A stretch of 64,000 nt of DNA. Source: WTGU01 sp965200925 (GTDB lineage Bacteria > Pseudomonadota > Alphaproteobacteria > UBA828). The position numbers were made by a program, and so were the translations under genes. The notes under the pieces were generated by a model, which saw only the letters and a program-made list of their open reading frames with translations, made no database searches and was not told where the DNA came from. The DNA lies in assembly GCA_965200925.1 (NCBI GenBank), contig OZ241738.1, forward strand, positions 310,001 to 374,000, in the 5' to 3' direction. Each line of letters opens with the position of its first letter. Position 1 is the first letter of the stretch. Positions 36,801 to 44,247 of the stretch are shown here, in pieces.

Positions 36801-38571
36801 AGGCGCCGACCGTGACCGTTCCGCTCGAGGCGACGTGGATCATCGGCGCGGTCCGGGCGGCATCGTCCGCCGTCTGCGCACCGTCGCCGAATGTGTGGCC
36901 GCTCGACCGCTCGGCCCAGGCGAGAACGCCGGCCTCCCGTGCCTCGACCTTGCCCCCGGGCGTGACCACGATGCGCCCCGCCGCGCTCGCGTCGTTCGTC
37001 GCCCGCGCATCCATTCCGATGGCGAACGGCGCCTCGATCGCCGTCCCCGCGCCCGTCGTTATCCCGACGGAGCCGAGGCCCGCCTGAAGCCCGAGCATCC
37101 CCGCCGTGTTCAGCCCCTCCACGGTGATGGCGCTGTCACCCGCCGCATCGATGGCGATCGCCGCCGTACTCGCGGCGTTGCCTATATTGCCGACGACGCC
37201 GTAGGTCTCGTCGCCGGCCGTGGAGATGGCGGCGTCGTCCAGATCGACGTCGAGGCTGCCCGTGCCGGCGTGCCGGGCGTAGATGCCGTAGCTCGCGTAG
37301 CCCGTCGTGGTGACGGTGACGCCATCCGCGTAGATCGAGAGCGCCGCCTCGCTGGCGGCGTTGAGGTCGGCGGCGATGACGCCGTAGGAGTCGTCGCCCG
37401 TCGTCACGATGCGGCCGCCCGTCACGTCGATGGCGATCGCCCCCCCGCCGGTACCGGTATAGCCGAAGACGCCGTAGGAGCCGTCGCCCGTCGTGGAGAT
37501 GGCGACGCCTTCCAGGTCGATGTCGGTTCCGCCCGCGCCGCGGTTGTCGGCGAGCACGGCGTGGGCGGAATCGTTCGCCGTAGTGACCGATCCGCCTCGC
37601 AGATCGAAGGCGATTCCGCCCGCGCCTTCTTGCCTGGCATAGACGCCGTTGGCCCGCGCTGTCGTGGAGATGGTGACGGCCGTCGAGTAGATGGAGAGCG
37701 ACGCGGTGCTCGCGGAGCCCGCGACATGGCCGAAGATGCCTTGTGCGCCGCGACCCGCCGTCGAGAGGGAGCCGCGCGTCACCGAGACGGTGAGCGCCTC
37801 GCCTACGGCGTTGCTGATCAGGCCGTAGACGCCGTGGGAGTTCGAGCCCTCCGTGGTGACGTCGACGTCCGTCACGTCGATGGAGACCGCCCCCCCGCTG
37901 TTTCCTATGATGGCGCCGCCGATGCCGAAGGCGCCGTCGCCCACCGTCGATATGGAGCCGCTTTTCACATCGACGTCGACTCCGGTCCCGCCCGCACCCG
38001 TGTGCCGGCCGTAGACGCCATGGCCGCTGCCCTTCGTGGAGACGGCCACGTTCGCCAAATCGATGTCGATTCCGCCCGTGCCCTGATGCTGGGCCCAGAC
38101 GCCTGCGCCCCCCGCGGTCGCGTCCGTCGCGGAGACCGTGCCGGCCGTGACGGAGACGGTGATCGCTGCCGCGTTCGCGGAGTTCTCGATCAGACCAACA
38201 ATGCCGTGATTGGCCGACGTGACGTCGACACCCTCTTTCAGAACGATGGATACACCGCCGGCGCCCCTTTGGTAGGCGAAGACGCCGTAGCCGCCCTGGC
38301 CCGTTGCGGAGAGGGCGCCGCCCGCCACTTCGACGTCGATTCCGCCCGTGCCCGTATGATGGGCGTAGACTGCGTATTCGTTGGCGACCGCCGTCGCGAT
38401 GGCCGGGTTCGTGAGGTCGATGTCGATGACGGTCGCATCACCTTGCTGGCAGACGACCCGGTCGTTCACCCCCGGCGTGTTGCTGCACACGGCGGCGGCC
38501 TGCGCCTCCGCCGCGCCGAGCAGGAAGGCCAGCCCGAAGAGAAGCGCGCCAATTCGCGCCCGGGTGTTCAT
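33802..38571 (-). CDS. Gene C: autotransporter with beta-helix passenger
   Basis: 1,589 residues. ATG 38571 is preceded by AGGGA at a good distance and gives a signal peptide (LLFGLAFLLGAAEAQA). The passenger (about 30-590) is built of repeats such as GVYARHxGTGGIDIDL plus ISTTGDGSYGVFG, typical of a right-handed beta-helix. About 595-785 is an alpha-helical insert with two related copies (ETLSAVEQAVLSAI... and KLSAAERTVLEAVL...). About 900-1220 holds four about 83-residue repeats (GGVVTGTVRDPAGPLTVAG type). The last about 265 residues, starting SPNGVWARIETSGG, form an autotransporter beta-domain ending in KVRF with the usual terminal aromatic residue. It should be secreted by the type V route. 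The C22 tract just upstream may control its expression. Confidence 0.93.
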   Translation of the reverse strand: MNTRARIGALLFGLAFLLGAAEAQAAAVCSNTPGVNDRVVCQQGDATVIDIDLTNPAIATAVANEYAVYAHHTGTGGIDVEVAGGALSATGQGGYGVFAYQRGAGGVSIVLKEGVDVTSANHGIVGLIENSANAAAITVSVTAGTVSATDATAGGAGVWAQHQGTGGIDIDLANVAVSTKGSGHGVYGRHTGAGGTGVDVDVKSGSISTVGDGAFGIGGAIIGNSGGAVSIDVTDVDVTTEGSNSHGVYGLISNAVGEALTVSVTRGSLSTAGRGAQGIFGHVAGSASTASLSIYSTAVTISTTARANGVYARQEGAGGIAFDLRGGSVTTANDSAHAVLADNRGAGGTDIDLEGVAISTTGDGSYGVFGYTGTGGGAIAIDVTGGRIVTTGDDSYGVIAADLNAASEAALSIYADGVTVTTTGYASYGIYARHAGTGSLDVDLDDAAISTAGDETYGVVGNIGNAASTAAIAIDAAGDSAITVEGLNTAGMLGLQAGLGSVGITTGAGTAIEAPFAIGMDARATNDASAAGRIVVTPGGKVEAREAGVLAWAERSSGHTFGDGAQTADDAARTAPMIHVASSGTVTVGASVTEAFIRGRIAGADETLSAVEQAVLSAITSGDSDALDTALAALPAAYDADWKAEARNLQRKRIAESPGDAARAATANRAGEIAASEILGLSRAGIRAVVQSHTGMATFIRQGDRDPAILAIAAAARTERQQAALAEQEKLSAAERTVLEAVLTGSGLEAALDALSGATYTDDWKDGVRQRAASYNAGDIQVDVTGGSISAEGNGVEALYAVPHDRNGAIAVTVAEGARVTGGANGLYVRGAGAGEGNLHAQSVTVNGAVTGGTGAGVHLAGGGRLTVGATGETGATSGVGVLADGGDLTATVSGTVRGDVRVDGGALTLSVPEGGVVTGTVRDPAGPLTVAGSIGRLLYTDGATVTVAATGALTGVDVDGRTEALRSEAGNLDVTVAGRVAGDLRAPSGGTLTLSVPEGGVVTGTAYDPIGPLTVAGRIGRLLYSGGATVTVTATGRLTGVEGAAEALRSEAGDLDVTVAGMVTGDVLGLGDGDHMVTVARGGSVTGTVRLAASTVRVAGVVGRVHLDRGGTVTVDASGRVTGVEGVGIRSETGDLTVTVAGVVMGDILALGSGEHAVSVAPGGAVTGTVRVATESTVRVAGTAGRVLLDRGGTVAIGEAGRVTGVDGEAIRSASGELVVSIRQAPGETAEQLLNRIQGTMRDADGAPPEVRYVFADGRRIDDLGAPGSARSVPLGPFDVGIGHDGRLVREYAPRVRVYEALPSVLLGLNGTSGFHDRMAAPRSPNGVWARIETSGGSRETERSTSTSGGRLAWTQRRYRVETGVDFPLEAGVASLSAHHRRASAEVSGNDGGIDVAGNGVGASVSWRLSDGVYVDGGVSATWYDVALESGQRGSLKRDVGAFGHAVGVEAGRRVALGSGPLGALTATPRARLSYSRVGMDDFTDAVEARVSLDKGRAATGRAGVRVEASEGGSRLFGSVDVERAFSRETAVKVSDVGLSSKAEATRVLVEAGGAVEWDGGRYALQGAARWATGARDYGGGVTIKVRF
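35050..35900 (-). repeat. About 250-bp repeats in the gene C passenger
   Basis: Four consecutive units of about 80-85 codons encode GGxVTGTVR...LTVAG..GR..xxxGGTVTV...GRLTGV...RSExGDLDVTVAG. The two left-hand-coordinate units at about 35570 and 35820 share long identical stretches, including GACGACGCCGCCTTCCGG, 250 bp apart. Confidence 0.7.
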
Positions 38572-38594
38572 GAGGCGTTCCCTGGCGGCCGTGC

Positions 38595-38616
38595 GGGGGG
38601 GGGGGGGGGGGGGGGG
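38595..38616. repeat. Poly-G/C homopolymer, 22 nt, upstream of gene C
   Basis: Twenty-two consecutive G on the plus strand (C22 on the coding strand) lie 24-45 bases upstream of ATG 38571, between any promoter and the ribosome site. A 112-codon minus-strand frame from 38906 crosses the tract and stops at a TGA that overlaps this ATG. With 20 or 23 C it would instead fuse in frame to gene C. It is a candidate phase-variation switch acting at transcription or at leader translation. Confidence 0.9.
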
Positions 38617-38905
38617 AGATTCAAGTGGGTACAGACCGGACAGACGGATGACAGGTCATGGGATTTGGTCGGATGTTTCACGGCCTCTGCTCCCGAATGA
38701 AGACGCTCGTCGCGGCAGCGGGCGCTCCCGAATGAGATTACAAGGCACAGTCTACTATTCTCGTCCGAAGATAACAGGCCGGCCGCTCGGCAGTCGCATG
38801 ACACGTAAGTGCGCGCCCCTACCATAAGGGATGCATCGCCCGCCGCCCGTTGCCGGAGAGCGTCACGGACGCGATTGATATGACTTTGGTCAGGAAACGA
38901 CATCA
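38617..38905 (-). promoter_or_regulatory. Leader and promoter region of gene C
   Basis: This region lies upstream of the C22 tract. It carries an open minus frame (MMSFPDQSHINRVRD...) that is out of frame with gene C at the present tract length. It is unclear whether the frame is translated. The region is less GC-rich than the flanking genes, and no confident sigma-70 hexamer pair was chosen. Confidence 0.35.
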
Positions 38906-39472
38906 TCAGTTACCTGCCGCTTTCAGCACCCGGGCCTGAGCCTTGCGGGCTTGCTGCACCATGCTGTCCACCTCCGCGTCGCGTCCTTCGCCGATCATTT
39001 CATCGCGTTTCAGCGTGGCGAGGAAGTAAGCGTGGAGAAAGGTCCGCTCAATCAAGGATGTGAGGCCGGTGGGCATCGTGGGAGCCTGGGCTCCGGATTC
39101 GCTCCCGAAGGTCGTGGGCATTCGGTCGCGGATCAATTCGGCAGCATCGGTCCGGTCGTCGGAACGGCCGTGAATCGGCTTTCCGGCGTGCCCATCGGGC
39201 ACGACAGCGGAGATGAAGTCGCGGATTTCGGAGACCTCCTGCTCGCGTCCGGACAAGATCAGGTCGCGCGCGAGGACCTGCGCGGCGAACAGCGAGGCCC
39301 TTGCGACCTGGATCTCTGCCTCGGTGCGCGGCCATTCGCGGCGGTCGAGGGCCTCCATGGCGAGCTCCACGACGAGCCGGTTCGCCGAAACGTCCCGCTC
39401 CCTTGCTGCGTTTTCGATGCGATTCCATTGCCCGGGCGTGACCCGGACGTTCTTTTGCAGCGTCCGTGCCAT
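38906..39472 (-). CDS. Ribbon-helix-helix-type protein, MobC-like
   Basis: 188 residues from ATG 39472, chosen because the conserved-looking domain begins there (MARTLQKNVRVTPGQWNRI); ATG 39532 would add 20 basic residues. The N-terminal 55 residues resemble a ribbon-helix-helix fold (KNVRVTPGQW, then ENAARERDVSANRLVVELAMEAL), as in plasmid mobilisation accessory proteins and antitoxins. The rest is helical and charged (about 75-188), ending in QQARKAQARVLKAAGN. No relaxase follows in this window, so a role in conjugation is only suggested by the mobile-element context. It could equally be a regulator. Confidence 0.6.
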   Translation of the reverse strand: MARTLQKNVRVTPGQWNRIENAARERDVSANRLVVELAMEALDRREWPRTEAEIQVARASLFAAQVLARDLILSGREQEVSEIRDFISAVVPDGHAGKPIHGRSDDRTDAAELIRDRMPTTFGSESGAQAPTMPTGLTSLIERTFLHAYFLATLKRDEMIGEGRDAEVDSMVQQARKAQARVLKAAGN

Positions 39473-40077
39473 CGGTTTCGCCAACCTTTTCGTGCGCTTC
39501 GGACGCAATCCGGTCCGGGAAACGTTGAACATTCCCGGCGCCGCGCCCGTCGGAAACCTCGTTCATGGAGCACGGAGCCCCCAAACGAGGCCTTCAACCA
39601 AGATACCAGATTGGTAGCCGTCGTCAACGAGCGCAGGCCTGCGCACACCCATTCCGGTAGCTCGGCGTGGAAGCAAGCTTGTTCCAACACCCGCCGATAC
39701 CGTCCCGTGTGACGGGGCAGTGACGCGCAAGGCGTTGAGATCGTTCCATGTATGACGTTCGTCACACGCGGCGTATGCTGAAAGCATACACTTTTCCCAA
39801 CAACACCCGGGCGGCATTTGTCGTCGTTTGCGCGGGAAACGGCATGACAAGCGCGCGCTCGGTTATGAGGGCACCTTGGTGCGTTGGGTGTGAGGGTGGA
39901 ACGGCTTCCATGCCGTGAGAGTACCACAGGATGCGGAGAAAGGGGATTGGGGCCCCGGGTCGGCGAGGGGAGCGGGCCGGTGCGGGCGCGACGGTCGGTC
40001 GCGCGGTCGGTGGCGAGGTGAGGAAGGGAAGGGCCGATCCCTGTTGCGGGGACCGGCCCAGGAGGTTGGGATGGTGT
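39473..40077. promoter_or_regulatory. 605-bp intergenic region with palindromes
   Basis: There is no gene with credible coding features. Two palindromes stand out: GTATGCT-GAA-AGCATAC at 39773-39789 (perfect 7-bp arms) and TGACG-TT-CGTCA near 39753-39764. They sit about 290 bp upstream of the RHH gene start and could be operators for it or for an unrecognised short transcript. Confidence 0.4.
40031..40059 (-). terminator. Hairpin after the YspA-like gene
   Basis: GGGCCGaTCCC and GGGGAcCGGCCC form a strong stem with one mismatch, starting 19 bp past the stop at 40078. There is no long T-run, so it is a likely but not textbook terminator. Confidence 0.45.
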
Positions 40078-41001
40078 TCAGGCTGCGACGCGGTGGACGG
40101 GGATGCCGATCTGTCGCGCCTTGTCGATGAGGTTCTCGGTGATGCCGGAGCCGGGGAAGGCGACGAGGCCCTTGGGCAGGAGGTTGAGGAGGTCGTCGTT
40201 GCGTCGGAAGGGAGCGGCGCGTCCGTGTCTGTCCCAGTCGGGCTTGCAGACGATCTGGTGGACTTCGTTGCGCTCGGCCCAGGAGGCGGCGATCCTCTCG
40301 GCACCGGGTCCGCCGCCGTGGAGGAGGATCATGTCGGCGTGCCGGTCCTTGACGCGATCGAGGACGGTCCAGATGGCGTCGGCGTCCTCGGCTTCCTTGC
40401 CGCCGGCGACGGCGACGAGGGTTCCGTCGGGGAGGTGTGCGCGTGTCTCGCGGTCCTTGCGGGCGCGGATGAAGTCGCGTGCGTCGATGGCGGCGGAGGT
40501 GAGCCTGCCGGTGTGGCTGGTGTGAGAGCCGTGTCGGGGCCGCCACTGCTTGCCGGTCTCGGCGGTGTAGGCCTCGGCGGCGAAGTCTCGGAGCTTCTCG
40601 AAGGCGTCGCGCCGGTCGCCGAGGTTGTGTGCGCGCTCGGTGAGGCGTTCGAGCTGCCAGGCCTTGACCTCGGTTCCGTCCTGTGCGCGTCCGAGTTCTC
40701 GCATCTCGGGAGCGATGCCGTCGATGGCGCGGTCGAGGCGCTGGACCTGAGCGTGGAAGGTGTTGACGAAGCCCCAGAGGAGGCACTCGCGCTCGTCGGC
40801 GAGCTGGTAGCCGTCGGGTGCGATGTCCTGGGCGAGGATGTGGAAGGCCTGCTGGGTGCCTGCGATGGCCCCGTCCTTGTCCCAGACGGGCCGGTTGTCG
40901 GGTTCGTCGGGATCGGGTGTTGCGCCGTAGAGCCTGGCGGTGTCGCAGGCTGCGGCGGTGGGGGAGGCGGCGTATCCGGTATCGGTGTCGATGGTGTTCA
41001 T
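40078..41001 (-). CDS. DUF2493 / YspA-type SLOG-family protein
   Basis: 307 residues from ATG 41001, preceded by AGGAG at seven bases; an upstream in-frame ATG at 41091 lacks a site. The first about 190 residues are helical and charged. The C-terminal domain begins GTLVAVAGGKEAEDADAIW, then has MILLHGGGPGAERIAASWA, QIVCKPDWDRHG, APFRRNDDLLNL and GLVAFPGSGITENLIDKA, the nucleotide-binding loops of the cpYpsA/SLOG Rossmann fold. Proteins of this type are common on alphaproteobacterial plasmids and integrative elements. They probably bind a nucleotide or nucleic-acid ligand; the substrate is unknown. It lies in the minus-strand set with the primase and SSB. Confidence 0.85.
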   Translation of the reverse strand: MNTIDTDTGYAASPTAAACDTARLYGATPDPDEPDNRPVWDKDGAIAGTQQAFHILAQDIAPDGYQLADERECLLWGFVNTFHAQVQRLDRAIDGIAPEMRELGRAQDGTEVKAWQLERLTERAHNLGDRRDAFEKLRDFAAEAYTAETGKQWRPRHGSHTSHTGRLTSAAIDARDFIRARKDRETRAHLPDGTLVAVAGGKEAEDADAIWTVLDRVKDRHADMILLHGGGPGAERIAASWAERNEVHQIVCKPDWDRHGRAAPFRRNDDLLNLLPKGLVAFPGSGITENLIDKARQIGIPVHRVAA

Positions 41002-41343
41002 GACGATCTCCTGATGTTGGTGTTGCATCCTTCGGGGCGTTGGTTCCCCGTCGTGATGTTCGTTTGGGACACGCGCGCGCAACGGAGCCACAACGACCGC
41101 AATGCCAGCGCCGGGGAGCCGTCCGAGTGGTGCGGGCGTACAAACGACCGGAAACCCTTGGCGCGCGCGCTTGCGCGCTTAGAGTTTCCGCGGAGTGCGG
41201 AGCCACGGTCGGACGGCTTCCCGGCGCTCCCTGGCATTGCGAGTCGTTGCCGTAGCGAAGCGGAGGACCCGCGAAGCGGGTTGGCGTAGAGAGCACGTGT
41301 GGCACAATCGAACGTCATGACGGGAGGCTGTGTTCTCTCCGCC
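41002..41343. other. Intergenic region with hairpins upstream of the YspA-like gene
   Basis: 342 bp without a credible gene. It contains GCGCGC-GCTT-GCGCGC (41161-41176) and CCCGC-GAA-GCGGG (41268-41280), plus purine-rich stretches. The second hairpin may end the upstream SLOG transcript. An origin of transfer or replication would fit such a setting, but no nic motif or iterons were identified. Confidence 0.35.
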
Positions 41344-41910
41344 TTACGGCCTCGTCGCCGGCACGGCGCCGGGGGGTTGGGCGGGATCGGTGCGGAGGGC
41401 CTCCAGGCGTTCGCAGATGGCGCGGGGGTGGAGGACGGCCATGTCGAGGACCGGGATGCCGTGCGCCTGGGCGATGCGGATGGCCATTCCGGTCCCGCCC
41501 TGGGCGCGCCCGCCTTCGGTCCAGCAGATGGCGGCGCGGACGGGGACGGGGCGGCCGGGATCGGGACCGAGGAGGATCGCGGCGTTGCGGGCGTGGAGCT
41601 TGCGCACGGCGGGCGAGCACCGGTCCCATGCGGGATGCAGGGCGGCGGCGATGGGGGCGAGCGCGTCCAGCCGGTCGGGGGACAGGAAATGGCACTCGTC
41701 CCCGCTCCAGCCGTTGTATCGGGGCCAGGGCAGGAAGATGACGCGGCGGGTGCGGGGTGCGCCGCTCGTGAAGGCGTCGTCGGCTCCCCGTGCGCCGCCG
41801 GTGCGGAGATACCATCCCCGGCGTGCGAGCCAGGTGGCCATGGTGGTCATGTGTTCGAGAACGGCCCGGGGCGTGGCGCGTGCTCCGATGCCGGCGTAGA
41901 TGGGGGTCAT
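41344..41910 (-). CDS. SLOG-family (DprA/LOG-like) Rossmann protein
   Basis: 188 residues. It opens MTPIYAGIGARATP and carries LRTGGARGADDAF (about 37-49), FLPWPRYNG, then ICWTEGGRAQGGTGMAIRIA (about 128-147) and HGIPVLDM, the order of nucleotide-binding loops in SLOG-fold proteins related to DprA and LOG. The C-terminal 40 residues are Pro/Arg-rich. It sits between the YspA-like protein and a 74-residue protein in the same orientation. Such proteins occur on phages and integrative elements; the ligand is unknown. Assignment to the fold is secure, but the function is not. Confidence 0.8.
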   Translation of the reverse strand: MTPIYAGIGARATPRAVLEHMTTMATWLARRGWYLRTGGARGADDAFTSGAPRTRRVIFLPWPRYNGWSGDECHFLSPDRLDALAPIAAALHPAWDRCSPAVRKLHARNAAILLGPDPGRPVPVRAAICWTEGGRAQGGTGMAIRIAQAHGIPVLDMAVLHPRAICERLEALRTDPAQPPGAVPATRP

Positions 41911-42075
41911 GGGGGTTCCTCCCGTAGACGTGTGATGACGCGCCGTGGAGTCCGGGTCTCTCTCCCGGTCTCGCGGCGAACGCCCTCTCCCTCGCTCCCC
42001 TCTTCCTCCAGCAACGGTTCCGCCGGCTTCGGACCGCGGAACGACGGGCGCGCCCGCCCGCCGGCGCCGTCGCGG

Positions 42076-42300
42076 TCACCACAGCGGGTGGGTGTCGACG
42101 AGGCGTTCGGTGACCTCGCGGATGCGGGCGCGGTCCTGGACGGAGACGGGTCCGCGCCAGTCCTCGTTGAGATGGACGACGTAGCAATGGGCGCCCGGAT
42201 CGAGGGCGTCGGGCTCCCGGTAGACGAACCCGACGCAATCGCCGTCGAGACGGATGCGCGACTCGCCGGGGTTGATACGCTCGAAGGTGACGTGATCCAT
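42076..42300 (-). CDS. Small hypothetical protein of the mobile-element operon
   Basis: 74 residues, MDHVTFERINPGESRIRLDG..., ending VDTHPLW. Its composition is balanced (strand-forming first half, RARIREVTERLVD helix near the end) and unlike a shadow frame. GGGAGGA precedes ATG 42300 at a good distance. It lies between a SLOG protein and the primase. No family was recognised. Confidence 0.65.
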   Translation of the reverse strand: MDHVTFERINPGESRIRLDGDCVGFVYREPDALDPGAHCYVVHLNEDWRGPVSVQDRARIREVTERLVDTHPLW

Positions 42301-42413
42301 GGTGCGGTTCCTCCCGTGGTTGGTGAAGCCCGATCGCCTGCGCGGCGCGCCGAGGGCCGGCTCTCTCCGTCCCCCGTAGCGGTCGCCCTACCCCCTGTTC
42401 TCTCCGCTCCCGT

Positions 42414-43400
42414 TCAATGCGCGCGGTCGCGGTCCGGCGTGTGGAACAGGGGCGCGATCCTGGCGGCGAGTGCTTGCGCGCCGAATGCGATCAGGTCGTC
42501 GTTGAAGTCGCCGCGCTCGGGGACGATGACGTCGGTGGGGATGCTCAGGTTGCGGCAGCGCCGCCGGAGGCGTTGGGCGGCGCGTGCGCCCTCGGTGTCG
42601 TTGTCGTGGGCGATGACGAGGCGGGCGAGGCCGGAAGGGGGCGCGAAGGCACCGAGGCTTCCGGCGGACAGCGCGGCGGCGGCGGGGATGGCGGGAACGG
42701 CGGTGACCAGGGAGAGCACGGTCTCGATGCCCTCGCCGACGAGCAGGGTGTCGTGACCGGGCGCGCCGAAGCGGACGGCACGGCCATGGACGTGGCCGAG
42801 GGCCTTGCGCGGGCTTGCGACGGCGGCCTTGGCGGGTGCGTTCGGATCGAGCCAGGTGCGATGAATACCGTCGATGGCGCCGTCGTCGCCGTCGACGGCG
42901 GCGACGAGCGCCGGGAGGCGGCGGAAGCCGTTGCGGTCGCGGTAGTTGAGAGCGGGATGGAAGCGGAGGGCGGGGAAGCGGCAGCGGCGGATGGCGCGGG
43001 TCCGGAGGTAGGCCTCGGCATGGCTGCCGTCGATGGCGCGGCAGGAGCGCCAGAGGCGGCGTGCGGCCTGCACCCGGTCGTAGGCGTCGCTGCCATGACC
43101 GTCGGGGACCGCCGGCATGGCGAGGAAGGCGCGCGCTTCGTCGAGGGCGGGCTTGAGGGAGGCGGCACCGATGGCGGTGCGGATGAGGTCGAGCAGGTCG
43201 CCATGCTCACCGGTGGCGGCGTCGGTCCACTTGCCGGGGACACCGGGAGGGGCAAGACGGACGAAGAGGGATCGGCCCCTGGCGCCGAGGGCGTCGCCGC
43301 AGGTCCAGTAGCGTCCCTGCTTGCGACCGTTGGGAAGGTAGCGCCGGCAGACCTGCTCGGCGCGCCCGGCGAGGGCGGCGGCGATGTCGGTGGCGTTCAT
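42414..43400 (-). CDS. Toprim-domain primase-like protein (DUF7146/Toprim)
   Basis: 328 residues from ATG 43400, preceded by GGAGG. The N-terminal part (about 1-75) resembles the DUF7146-type region (CRRYLPNGRKQGRYWTCGD, then GKWTDAATGEHGDLLDLI). The Toprim fold is clear: DTLLVGEGIETVLSLV supplies the catalytic Glu (about 225) and LVIAHDNDTEGARAA the DxD (about 278). It lacks a helicase domain, so it probably primes replication or transfer of the mobile element, working with the SSB encoded 0.85 kb upstream. Such primases are typical cargo of alphaproteobacterial conjugative elements. Confidence 0.85.
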   Translation of the reverse strand: MNATDIAAALAGRAEQVCRRYLPNGRKQGRYWTCGDALGARGRSLFVRLAPPGVPGKWTDAATGEHGDLLDLIRTAIGAASLKPALDEARAFLAMPAVPDGHGSDAYDRVQAARRLWRSCRAIDGSHAEAYLRTRAIRRCRFPALRFHPALNYRDRNGFRRLPALVAAVDGDDGAIDGIHRTWLDPNAPAKAAVASPRKALGHVHGRAVRFGAPGHDTLLVGEGIETVLSLVTAVPAIPAAAALSAGSLGAFAPPSGLARLVIAHDNDTEGARAAQRLRRRCRNLSIPTDVIVPERGDFNDDLIAFGAQALAARIAPLFHTPDRDRAH

Positions 43401-43531
43401 GGCGGCTCCCTCCGGGCAGTGCGGGACGCACCGTCCCGGCCCGCCTCGCGCCTCTCGCCGGTGCGCGGCGGGCGGGCGAGGCGCGAAGCGCAAGCGCCCC
43501 TCCTCGGGCGGAGCGGAGCCCGTGGAGCGGA

Positions 43532-44092
43532 CTATCCGGCGAGCGTCCGGAAGGTCGCGGAGACGCGCGTGGTCCGCCGTCGGGCATTGGCCGCACGGTC
43601 GATGCCGTGCATCCAGTCCCGGCGTGCGGCGCCGCGCAGGACCAGCGCGGAGCGGCGGGGAAGCACGGCGAACTCGTCGCAGGGCAGGCCGTCGCGGCGA
43701 TAGGGCCGGACGCTGCGGCGCCGGAACTGCATCCGCCATTCGTCGCCGAGCGAGAGCGAGACGATCACCGGGCCGAACGCCGCGTGATCGGCGTGCATGC
43801 CGATCCCCTGTCCGGGGCGGTACTCGTTCACGATGCACTGCTGGGGCGGCACGCCGTCGAACAGGGGCAGGAGGCGCCGGGCCATGGCCTCGGCCCAGCG
43901 CGGGAACGCCGCTGCGGGAGCGCGCCGGTTCGGATCGTGGTTCCGGTAGTCGTAGCGGAAGCCGTACTGCTGCACCCTGCGTCCGAGCTCGCCGGACCAG
44001 GGCGCCTCGCCGATGCGGTAGAGGATGCGGCGCTCCTCGGCCTCGGTGATGAAGTCGGGGACGATCGCCGCCCCCTGCCCGAAGATGCTCAT
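43532..44092 (-). CDS. AlkB-like 2-oxoglutarate/Fe(II) dioxygenase
   Basis: 186 residues from ATG 44092 (GAGGG five bases upstream). It starts MSIFGQGAAIVPDFITEAEE, the usual AlkB-like opening. NEYRPGQGIGMHADHAAFG gives the iron-binding H-x-D (about 100-102), DWMHGID the distal His (about 162), and RRTTRVSATFR the 2-oxoglutarate-binding Arg (about 176). The N-terminal SGELGRRVQQYGFRYDYRN matches the nucleotide-recognition lid. The family removes methyl adducts from DNA or RNA by oxidation. It lies between the primase and SSB, so protecting single-stranded element DNA is a reasonable guess but not shown. Confidence 0.85.
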   Translation of the reverse strand: MSIFGQGAAIVPDFITEAEERRILYRIGEAPWSGELGRRVQQYGFRYDYRNHDPNRRAPAAAFPRWAEAMARRLLPLFDGVPPQQCIVNEYRPGQGIGMHADHAAFGPVIVSLSLGDEWRMQFRRRSVRPYRRDGLPCDEFAVLPRRSALVLRGAARRDWMHGIDRAANARRRTTRVSATFRTLAG

Positions 44093-44187
44093 GATGCCCT
44101 CCCATGCGAACTCGTCGCACTCGACGCACCGCTTCGCTCTGCCTCTCGCCCGCCGTCGTTGGAGGCGGTGGCCTCCGGTCGGGGGGC

Positions 44188-44220
44188 AAAAAAGGGGCCG
44201 ACGCCGCGAGGCGCCGGCCC
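44188..44220 (-). terminator. Rho-independent terminator after ssb
   Basis: On the minus strand GGGCCGGCGCC and GGCGTCGGCCC form an 11-bp stem with a 4-base loop, followed directly by TTTTTT. It lies about 28 bp past the SSB stop. Confidence 0.85.
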
Positions 44221-44247
44221 GAGTGGGAGGGAGGAGAGGAAGGCCCG

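Noticed and set aside
31609..38700. A 2,363-codon plus-strand frame across genes B and C
   Set aside because: Antisense to an autotransporter with signal peptide and barrel. Arg/His-rich composition and no domains.
39863..41305. Arg/His-rich 480-codon minus frame and overlapping plus frames across the SLOG gene
   Set aside because: Shadow of the YspA-like gene, which has a ribosome site and conserved nucleotide-binding loops.
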